6,698 bases of DNA from CAYQUC01 sp964514215 (GTDB lineage: Bacteria > Pseudomonadota > Gammaproteobacteria > UBA6429 > Thiohalophilaceae). Shown here piece by piece: positions 1 through 4,872 of the stretch (the first letter of the stretch is position 1; the number at the start of each line of letters is the position of its first letter). The translations under genes were made by a program, and so were the position numbers. The notes below the pieces were generated by a model. The model made no database searches. It saw only the letters and a program-made list of their open reading frames with translations, and was not told where the DNA came from. The stretch covers positions 1-6,698 of the forward strand of contig CAZEPW010000098.1 in the NCBI GenBank assembly GCA_964514215.1. The letters run 5' to 3'.

Positions 1-175
1 ATCATGTTGGGATGAAACTAAAACCCTTTTAAAAAAATAAGTCTAATAACTAACCAACATTTTGCATAAAAAAAATACAAACAAGCACAAATAGCATCCC
101 CTCAACTGCCGTAAACCACATTAAAATACCAGCCGAATTGCATCTTAAACAACGGCTGCTGCGGTAAAAAATGTC

Positions 176-196
176 TAATCTCACTTCATGAGATTA
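176..196. promoter_or_regulatory. Dyad symmetry upstream of the OMP promoter
   Basis: The arms TAATCTC (176-182) and GAGATTA (190-196) form a perfect 7-bp inverted repeat with a 7-nt spacer. It lies just upstream of the likely -35 region of the outer-membrane protein gene, a usual place for a regulator site. No regulator family is recognised, and a chance repeat in AT-rich DNA is possible. The rest of 1-258 contains no gene that I can support. Confidence 0.3.
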
Positions 197-201
197 ATTC
201 A

Positions 202-230
202 TGCTTCATTCAGTTTCAGCCACGTATAAT
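202..230 (+). promoter_or_regulatory. Putative sigma70 promoter of the OMP gene
   Basis: A perfect TATAAT -10 box lies at 225-230. It would give a transcript start near 237 and a short leader of about 20 nt that still contains the ribosome binding site. The -35 region at a 17-nt spacing (202-207, TGCTTC) is poor, so the promoter may depend on an activator or may be weak. Confidence 0.42.
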
Positions 231-246
231 TTCTTTACTGCCAATA

Positions 247-252
247 AAAGGA
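247..252 (+). promoter_or_regulatory. Ribosome binding site selecting a TTG start
   Basis: AAAGGA lies 6 nt upstream of the TTG at 259. It is the best Shine-Dalgarno match in the region, and it supports a non-ATG start for the outer-membrane protein. The reading frame then begins with a proper signal peptide. Confidence 0.6.
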
Positions 253-258
253 ATTATT

Positions 259-783
259 TTGAGTTACATCAAATACCGACACATCAGTCTGATACTTTTT
301 TTAGTTCAGATTTCTGGGTTTGCAGCTGCAGAATCCGATACTTACCTTGGCTCCGCTATAGGACAATCGAGTATCAATGTCGAGGGTTATGATCAAGGAT
401 TTTTTTATAAACTCTACGGTGGTATGCGTAAAAAGTATTACGGTTTTGAAGCATCGTATAATCGATTAGCAAGGTTTGATATATCAGGTAACAATACCGG
501 CTCGGTTAGCGTTTCTGGTATTGAAGCATCCGGCATTACATTTTTACCAATTTTAAATAATATTGAATTATTCATAAAAGTAGGTTTCTTTTCATGGAGT
601 GCAACGGGTCGTATCAACGGTGGTTTTATACCAAAAAACAAAGGTAACGACTTAACGTATAGCGCTGGCGCGCAATACAATGTAGCTCAAAAAGTGAAGT
701 TACGTGCAGAATATCAGCGCTTTAAAGGTGTCTTAGGGGATGACATTACATCGGTGTCGACAGGAGTAAGTTTTCGATTCTAA
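259..783 (+). CDS. Small outer-membrane beta-barrel protein (OmpA-like barrel)
   Basis: This 174-aa protein is predicted to be exported and inserted in the outer membrane as an eight-strand-type barrel. Residues 1-24 look like a signal peptide: a lysine and arginine near the N-terminus, then a hydrophobic ISLILFLVQISGF stretch, then AAA, with likely cleavage before ESD. The mature part has alternating aromatic/polar strands (YLGSAIGQ, FFYKLYGGM, YGFEASYNRL, ELFIKVGFFSWSA, LTYSAGAQYNV, KLRAEYQRF). It ends SFRF, with the terminal Phe typical of BAM-inserted barrels. There is no OmpA C-terminal peptidoglycan domain, so this is a barrel-only protein. The start is TTG, chosen for the AAAGGA site 6 nt upstream and the intact signal peptide. 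It is the only plus-strand gene here and converges on the TerB-like gene. Its specific function, whether structural or adhesin-like, cannot be told from sequence. Confidence 0.82.
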   Translation: MSYIKYRHISLILFLVQISGFAAAESDTYLGSAIGQSSINVEGYDQGFFYKLYGGMRKKYYGFEASYNRLARFDISGNNTGSVSVSGIEASGITFLPILNNIELFIKVGFFSWSATGRINGGFIPKNKGNDLTYSAGAQYNVAQKVKLRAEYQRFKGVLGDDITSVSTGVSFRF

Positions 784-895
784 ACTTAAAAAATACAATG
801 TAACTTGGAGTGAGGTTTTTTTCGAACCCCAACAGCCAATGCAATTTAAAGCACATTGTTGAAGTTACTACCGTCACCTCAAACGACCCTACAAA

Positions 896-1348
896 TTACT
901 TTAAACTGTCGATAACTTGCAGCTTAATCCGGATAAAATCAGAATGCGCGACATAGATTAAATCTGAAATACGGCGTAGCATATGTTCTTCTAAACTATC
1001 AAGCTTGCCATCAGAATAGGCAACCTGCCAAAGATTTTCGATCACTTGTAATTTTTGCTCATTACTGTAATTTTTTGCGATTAAACGCGTAAACTGGTGA
1101 TAGTCGGTGGCATTGCGTTGTTCTTGTTCTGCTGTTTCATACAGTTTTTGGCTTTCTTGTTCTGACAAATTAAATGAACAACGAATAGCATTTTTAATAG
1201 TGAGAGTTTCTTTTTCATCAATATGATTATCTTGCAACATCATTTCAATTAGCAACGCGGTTGTTGCTAATTTTAATTGATGATCCACATCAATTTCAGC
1301 TTCTGCGGTGATGTGTAAATCAAAATAATTTTGGATGGCTTTTAACAT
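896..1348 (-). CDS. TerB-like (tellurite-resistance TerB family) protein
   Basis: The product is a 150-aa, mostly helical, soluble protein with no signal peptide or membrane segment, and it resembles the uncharacterised TerB-like proteins of COG4103. Two acidic motifs support this: DNHIDEKE in the first half and YSDGKLDSLEE in the second. Each follows a hydrophobic helix, as in TerB domains, where such acidic clusters are thought to bind metal. The start is the ATG reading MLKAIQNYF, just after the stop of the 65-aa gene. An upstream TTG at 1387 would add 13 residues and overlap that gene by 35 nt, and I consider it less likely. Neither start has a strong ribosome binding site, so translational coupling to the upstream gene is plausible. 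The family is named for tellurite resistance, but single TerB proteins like this one are not shown to confer it. Confidence 0.75.
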   Translation of the reverse strand: MLKAIQNYFDLHITAEAEIDVDHQLKLATTALLIEMMLQDNHIDEKETLTIKNAIRCSFNLSEQESQKLYETAEQEQRNATDYHQFTRLIAKNYSNEQKLQVIENLWQVAYSDGKLDSLEEHMLRRISDLIYVAHSDFIRIKLQVIDSLK

Positions 1349-1352
1349 ATAA

Positions 1353-1550
1353 TTATAGTTTAAATTCCGTGCCGGCTTTAAACCCAAAAAGTTCTTCTAA
1401 ATTAAATTCACGAATGAGTATATCCACTCCTGTTTGCCCATGATTTTTTTGTACATCAAACAAAATCATTTTAGCACCATTACGATTATAACCTCCAGCC
1501 ATATCGGCCTGAACTGCCATGTATTCCCGAGCTTTATCTAATGTCATCAT
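1353..1550 (-). CDS. Conserved-looking 65-aa protein of unknown function
   Basis: This small soluble protein has no signal peptide and no membrane segment. Its sequence is rich in motifs that look constrained: a start of TLDKAREYMAVQ, a central GGYNRNGAK segment, then QTGVDILIREFNLEELFGF and the end KAGTEF. I recall similar short proteins in other gammaproteobacteria but know no named function. Only 4 nt separate its stop from the TerB-like ATG, so the two probably form one transcript. There are two adjacent ATG codons and I used the first. No Shine-Dalgarno site is evident. Instead a 20-bp palindrome abuts the start codon, and the terminator of the preceding unit lies just beyond it. Confidence 0.7.
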   Translation of the reverse strand: MMTLDKAREYMAVQADMAGGYNRNGAKMILFDVQKNHGQTGVDILIREFNLEELFGFKAGTEFKL

Positions 1551-1569
1551 TTTATTGTTAACAATAAAA
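1550..1569. promoter_or_regulatory. Perfect 20-bp palindrome at the start of the 65-aa gene
   Basis: The half site TTTTATTGTT is followed directly by its exact complement AACAATAAAA, with no spacer. The last base of the palindrome is the A of the minus-strand ATG, so a protein bound here would cover the translation start and the likely promoter/leader of the 65-aa and TerB-like genes. A spacer-free palindrome is more like a DNA-protein site than an RNA hairpin. No known regulator is assigned. Confidence 0.35.
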
Positions 1570-1570
1570 A

Positions 1571-1598
1571 AAAGCGGCTTATTTAACCAAGCCGCCTT
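1571..1598 (-). terminator. Intrinsic terminator after the phosphofructokinase gene
   Basis: The stem GCGGCTT (1574-1580) pairs with AAGCCGC (1589-1595) across an 8-nt loop, and runs of A and T flank it on both sides. On the minus strand the stem extends through a G-U pair (1596 with 1573) into A-U pairs and is followed by eight U residues. The stem therefore works best for the transcript that ends with the phosphofructokinase, whose stop lies about 15 nt upstream. In the plus direction the same pair is an A-C mismatch. Confidence 0.8.
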
Positions 1599-1610
1599 TT
1601 TTATTTTTAC

Positions 1611-3168
1611 TTAAAGTTCAAAGTCATCTTTAAGTTTTTTCTCTACCGCTACTTTTTTCAGTGTAACGTATTTAGGCATACCGTCTTTATAAGGCGGATA
1701 ATCTTCGCCTTTAATTAATGGCACTAAATACTCACGACATGCTTTAGTAATACCAAAGCCATCTTTACTGATGAAATTTTCCGGCATCATTTTTTCAACG
1801 TTAGCAACTTTTGCTAAATCTGCTTTACCTACTGCCCATTTATAAGGCTTGTTCGACTTACGAACAATAGTTGGCATAATTGCATTTTCACCTTTAATCG
1901 CAAATTGAACAGCCGCTTTACCCACTGCATAAGCTTGTTCAACATCGGTTTTAGATGCAATATGACGTGCTGCACGCTGCATGTAATCGGCTACACCCCA
2001 GTGATATTTATGCCCTAAATTTTCTTGAATCATTTGCGCAACAACAGGAGCACACCCCCCTAATTGGCTATGACCAAAAGCATCTTTTAAGCCTGTTTCA
2101 GCTAAGAAACGACCATCGGGCCAATGTGTTCCTTCAGAAACAACCACGGTGCAATACCCGTGAGTTTTCACTTTGTCATCAACATTGGCTAAGAATTTTT
2201 CTTGGTTAAACTCAATTTCAGGGAATAAAATAACAACCGGAATATCGTGATCATCATCAGAGGCTAAACCACCTGCTGCTGCAATCCAACCGGCATGACG
2301 CCCCATCACTTCAAGTACAAATACTTTAGTTGATGTTTTACACATTGAGGCAACGTCAAAACTGGCTTCTAATGTTGAAATAGCAATGTATTTTGCTACT
2401 GAACCAAACCCCGGGCAAACATCAGTAATGGGGAGATCATTATCAACGGTTTTAGGGACGTGGATGGCTTGAATTGGATAACCCATTTCTTCCGATAGCT
2501 GTGAAATTTTATAACAGGTATCTGCTGAATCACCACCACCATTATAAAAGAAGAAACCAATATTATGCGCTTTAAATACTTCAATCAAACGTTCGTATTC
2601 ACGACGATTTTCTTCTAAACTTTTTAGTTTGAAACGACATGAACCAAATGCGCCCGATGGCGTATAACGTAAACCAGCAATAGCTGAAGCAGATTCTTTC
2701 GACGTATCAATGAGTTCTTCAAGTAATGCGCCGATAATACCATTTCGACCAGCATACACTTTGCCAATTTTGTTGCCATTTTTTCGCGCTGTTTCAATCA
2801 CACCACAAGCACTGGCATTAATAACAGCCGTCACACCACCTGATTGAGCATAAAATGCGTTCTTAGGGGCAGGTTTTTTTGATTTCTTTTTAGCTGTTTT
2901 TTTCTTAGCCGATTTTTTCTTGGTTACTTTTTTCTTNNNNNNNNNNNNNNNNNNNNNNNNNNNNNNNNNNNNNNNNNNNNNNNNNNNNNNNNNNNNNNNN
3001 NNNNNNNNNNNNNNNNNNNNNNNNNNNNNNNNNNNNTTTTTTCTTGGTTACTTTTTTCTTAGCAACTTTCTTTTTAGTCACTTTCTTTTTGGCTTTTTTC
3101 TTAGCTACTTTTTTCTTAGCAACTTTCTTTTTTGCTACTTTCTTTTTGGCTTTTTTCTTAGTGGCCAT
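1611..3168 (-). CDS. PPi-dependent 6-phosphofructokinase with N-terminal lysine-rich tail (spans assembly gap)
   Basis: The enzyme reversibly phosphorylates fructose 6-phosphate, using pyrophosphate, in the cytoplasm. Counting from the Val at 2834 as residue 1, GGGDS (99-103) carries the Asp that replaces E. coli PfkA Gly104. PKTVDND (127-133) carries the Lys of PPi enzymes and catalytic Asp131. MGRHAGW (177-183) and FPE (204-206) bind sugar phosphate. The usual start, KNAFYAQSGG, is encoded at 2864-2835, upstream of the GTG at 2834, so that GTG is not the start. Upstream the frame stays open through KKKSAKKKTAKKKSKKPAP into the 100-N gap. Beyond the gap a frame opens with ATG at 3168 (MATKKKAKKK) behind a GGAGA site. 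Both gap edges are in matching codon phase. If they overlap, the protein is about 477 aa; otherwise it is longer. It follows the 116-aa gene by 48 nt. Two separate proteins remain possible only if a stop and a start both lie in the gap. Confidence 0.8.
2913..2936 (-). repeat. 24-nt identical gap edge, PFK-side copy
   Basis: This stretch, encoding KKKVTKKK, ends exactly at the gap. It is identical base for base to 3037-3060, which begins exactly at the other gap edge, and both copies are in the same codon phase. It may be the same DNA present at two contig ends, or two adjacent repeat units. Confidence 0.8.
2937..3036. other. Scaffold gap of exactly 100 N
   Basis: There are exactly 100 undetermined bases, the customary filler for a gap of unknown size, so the true length could be zero, less than zero (overlap) or more. 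Because 100 is not a multiple of 3, translating through it shifts the frame. This gives a spurious lysine-rich reading frame that ends at 2905 with an out-of-phase tail (EKSNQEKIG). Confidence 0.95.
3037..3060 (-). repeat. 24-nt identical gap edge, start-side copy
   Basis: This is the second copy of the KKKVTKKK-coding stretch, starting at the first base after the gap. It matches 2913-2936 exactly. Collapsing the two copies into one gives a continuous open frame from the ATG at 3168 to the PFK stop at 1611. Confidence 0.8.
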
Positions 3169-3176
3169 GTGTTAAT

Positions 3177-3181
3177 TCTCC
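3177..3181 (-). promoter_or_regulatory. Ribosome binding site for the lysine tail/PFK start
   Basis: On the minus strand GGAGA lies 8 nt upstream of the ATG at 3168. This is the strongest Shine-Dalgarno match near the phosphofructokinase, and it supports translation starting at MATKKK rather than inside the enzyme. Confidence 0.7.
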
Positions 3182-3216
3182 ATGTTGAGGTTTTGTAATA
3201 TTAAAAAATGTTAAAA

Positions 3217-3567
3217 CTATGATTCTTTGCTCATGCCGTCTTCAAGAGCATGATCTGCCTGCACTTGAAGCAAGGTAACAGTACATTTATGCAGATCATC
3301 AAACTCGTCGATACCCGTTCCATATTGTTTGTTAACGCCATAAAAAAACTGGTTATGAAAACGAAAATTACCTTTCTTAAAAATAATAAAATGACACTCA
3401 TTGGCTTCCCAATAGACTGCCGGCACTTGGGTTAACTCTCGATCACCCTTATACAATCGTATTTCACTATCAACTAATTGGGTTTCAATATCATGCCCAA
3501 AACGTTCAGCTAATGTTTCATTAATTATTTTTAATTCGTCAGGTGTAAAGTCTGGTATATCGCTCAT
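3217..3567 (-). CDS. Conserved-looking 116-aa protein of unknown function
   Basis: This soluble protein has no signal peptide, membrane segment or familiar catalytic motif. It opens with SDIPDFTPDELKIINETLAERFG, a helix-rich start. A segment with alternating polar residues follows (IETQLVDSEIRLY), then a likely beta-sheet core (AVYWEANECHFIIFKKGNFRFHNQFFYG). It ends with YGTGIDEFDDLHKC and the helix VTLLQVQADHA. The invariant-looking YGTGIDEFDD stretch suggests a real family, and I recall uncharacterised gammaproteobacterial relatives, but I can assign no function. It has a good promoter just upstream and shares its transcript with the phosphofructokinase 48 nt downstream, so a link to that enzyme is possible by context only. 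No clear ribosome binding site precedes the ATG. Confidence 0.72.
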   Translation of the reverse strand: MSDIPDFTPDELKIINETLAERFGHDIETQLVDSEIRLYKGDRELTQVPAVYWEANECHFIIFKKGNFRFHNQFFYGVNKQYGTGIDEFDDLHKCTVTLLQVQADHALEDGMSKES

Positions 3568-3578
3568 GATGTATTTTC

Positions 3579-3590
3579 ACATGGCCATGT
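3579..3590. promoter_or_regulatory. 12-bp perfect palindrome in the leader of the 116-aa/PFK unit
   Basis: ACATGGCCATGT is self-complementary. It lies about 12 nt upstream of the ATG at 3567 and downstream of the -10 box, inside the expected 5' leader. It could be an operator that blocks transcription, but a 12-bp palindrome may also arise by chance. Confidence 0.25.
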
Positions 3591-3609
3591 AATACAGGCC
3601 TAAAATTTG

Positions 3610-3639
3610 ATTATACTTAATAGGGGCAGCTATTGTCCT
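3610..3639 (-). promoter_or_regulatory. Sigma70-type promoter of the 116-aa protein/PFK unit
   Basis: Reading the minus strand, AGGACA (3634-3639, four of six consensus bases) is followed after 18 nt by a perfect TATAAT (3610-3615). The expected start is near 3603, giving a leader of roughly 36 nt before the ATG at 3567. With the terminator at 1571-1598 it frames a two-gene transcription unit. The rest of 3568-3724 is AT-rich with no gene seen. Confidence 0.62.
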
Positions 3640-3724
3640 GATTATTGACACAAAAGTAAAATACTAAATCACGAAATAATGAAATGACTAAATTTTGAAA
3701 TGTTAAATAATGGTATTTGTCGTG

Positions 3725-4372
3725 CTAATCACTGTGTTGCTGCTCTACTTTATTTAGAATTTTCTGCAATCGCGCAGCTGCTCGGGCAACATCGTCTCTC
3801 AAAACATCCACTTGCGCGATAAAATTATTAATTTCAGCCGGCTGTGGTATATCTTGAGATTCATAAACAAAATAATCTCTTAAATTGTCACGCATTTGTT
3901 GTGCACCTTGCTGCATCCACGACAAGCCGAGTTTTGAGGCTTGGGCAACACGGTAGGCAACAATATCTCCTGTTATATGCGATAGATGCTCTTCCCAATC
4001 GATTTCGATACTATCGAGCACTTGTTTCATTTTTTGGCCCAACAGAAGATCACCGCTTATTGCGACTTCACCTGAAAACAAGCCCTTAGTTTGAGCAGTA
4101 TTTTCACCTAGGGTCATTTTCAATAAACCAATCGGGGTGCCTTTAATAACACAATCGGCCTCGCCTTCTAGCTGACTTTGGCAAATAATGCCTTTATTAT
4201 CAGTCCGGCAATACACTCGAATACCAAGCCCCATTAATTCAATTTCAATGATTGAACCGTATAACGGTGCTAGTTTTTGAGAGTAGTCGGGATCGAGTTC
4301 GAGGTAACGATTGATGGCTTGTTCTAATACGGCATACAAAGCTTGTGTCGCTTCAATTTTCATAAAGCTCAT
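3725..4372 (-). CDS. ubiJ: Ubiquinone biosynthesis accessory factor UbiJ
   Basis: UbiJ binds the hydrophobic ubiquinone intermediates through an SCP2 lipid-binding domain and scaffolds the soluble Ubi complex. The 215-aa product has the expected layout. An N-terminal helix (ATQALYAVLEQAINRYLELD) leads into an SCP2 domain over about residues 30-125, with QLEGEADCVIKGTPIGLLKM and the FSGEVAISGDLLLGQKMKQVL stretch. A C-terminal helical part follows, ending in a coiled-coil-like segment (FIAQVDVLRDDVARAAARLQKILNKVEQ), and its length is close to E. coli UbiJ. The start ATG overlaps the stop of the RDD gene by 4 nt (ATGA), so translation is probably coupled; a second ATG three codons on is also possible. 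UbiJ usually sits directly after UbiE and before UbiB, but here an RDD gene intervenes and ubiB does not follow. Confidence 0.9.
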   Translation of the reverse strand: MSFMKIEATQALYAVLEQAINRYLELDPDYSQKLAPLYGSIIEIELMGLGIRVYCRTDNKGIICQSQLEGEADCVIKGTPIGLLKMTLGENTAQTKGLFSGEVAISGDLLLGQKMKQVLDSIEIDWEEHLSHITGDIVAYRVAQASKLGLSWMQQGAQQMRDNLRDYFVYESQDIPQPAEINNFIAQVDVLRDDVARAAARLQKILNKVEQQHSD

Positions 4373-4872
4373 TTCGGAAATAATGCCATCAACGATTGGA
4401 TGGAATGTTTTTCATAATCTTCTTCATCAATAATCACTGCTGTTTTTACCACGATGTCGTGAACTGCACGTTTATTCTTATCAAACACAATCCATAGAAA
4501 TCCCAAATACAGTGGCAATGCTGAAAGAATATAAGCCAGTGCGCGTAACACTGCGCTACGCAAATCTAAATCTGAAATAGTATTGTCTTGGTTGATTTTG
4601 ACAATTTTGCAATTCAATAAGCGCTTACCCGGACTAGCGCCACTGGCCACCCAAAATAAAATTAAGCTGATAAACCAAATGAGATTAAATGCCCAATGAT
4701 TGGTGATAAAACTAATGCTCAGTGGTAAACCATTAATCAGCAGATAAGCTGGCAATAGTAAGGTGAGTAACAAAACAAAATCAATTAATGTTGCCAGTAA
4801 GCGCCGCCAAAATCCGGCGTAGACAAGCTTGCCTGTTGTTCGAGTACTGGATTTACTTTGCACCGATGTCAC
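4369..4872 (-). CDS. RDD family inner-membrane protein
   Basis: This is a 167-aa membrane protein of the RDD family, whose transported substrate or role is generally unknown. The family signature is present: AGFWRRLLATLIDF at 19-32 with the conserved Arg and Asp at the start of the first membrane helix, then GASPGKRLL at 78-86, and FDKNKRAVHD at 130-139 after the last helix. Three hydrophobic segments are visible, at about 26-47, 60-77 and 108-130. The start is a GTG that overlaps the ubiE stop by 4 nt (GTGA), and its own stop overlaps the ubiJ start in the same way, so it is embedded in the ubi transcript. That placement suggests, but does not prove, a link to quinone or membrane function. 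Confidence 0.87.
   Translation of the reverse strand: MTSVQSKSSTRTTGKLVYAGFWRRLLATLIDFVLLLTLLLPAYLLINGLPLSISFITNHWAFNLIWFISLILFWVASGASPGKRLLNCKIVKINQDNTISDLDLRSAVLRALAYILSALPLYLGFLWIVFDKNKRAVHDIVVKTAVIIDEEDYEKHSIQSLMALFPK

Larger units (their letters stand above)
2865..3165 (-). repeat. Lysine-rich KKK(V/A)(A/T) coding repeat
   Basis: On the start side of the gap there are 44 codons, 27 of them Lys, arranged as KKK triplets separated by A, VA or VT, so the main period is 5 residues (15 nt). On the PFK side the pattern runs KKK VT KKK SA KKK TA KKK S KK PAP before the enzyme begins. Composition and layout resemble the lysine-rich tails of bacterial histone-H1-like proteins, AlgP and PhaF, which bind nucleic acid. 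The repeat itself explains why the assembly broke here. Confidence 0.85.

Noticed and set aside
127..166. Stem-loop with TACC/GGTA and CAGCCG/CGGCTG arms upstream of the outer-membrane gene, considered as a terminator or small RNA
   Set aside because: The stem has a 5-nt bulge and long loop, with no proper U-tract on either strand and no promoter that would define a transcript.
201..392. A 63-aa plus-strand reading frame starting with ATG at 201
   Set aside because: It lacks a ribosome binding site, overlaps the signal-peptide-bearing outer-membrane protein frame and has no protein-like features.
806..833. Possible terminator of the outer-membrane protein gene (TTGG and GGTT pairing with AACC and CCAA)
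   Set aside because: The stem needs a 5-nt bulge, its T-run falls inside the loop rather than after the stem, and pairing is weak.
795..868. Two interleaved inverted repeats (ACAATG/CATTGT and GTAACTT/AAGTTAC) with pseudoknot-like topology between the convergent genes
   Set aside because: The arms are only 6-7 bp in AT-rich DNA and share a base at 800; there is no supporting conservation.
3127..3133. A canonical A-AAA-AAG slippery heptamer in frame within the lysine tail, suggesting programmed -1 frameshifting
   Set aside because: Such heptamers are expected in any AAA/AAG-rich gene. No stimulatory hairpin or meaningful alternative frame was seen.
2905..3168. A separate short lysine-rich protein ending at 2905
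   Set aside because: Its C-terminal end is read through the 100-N filler in a shifted frame. The last residues (EKSNQEKIG) are the PFK-tail DNA read out of phase.
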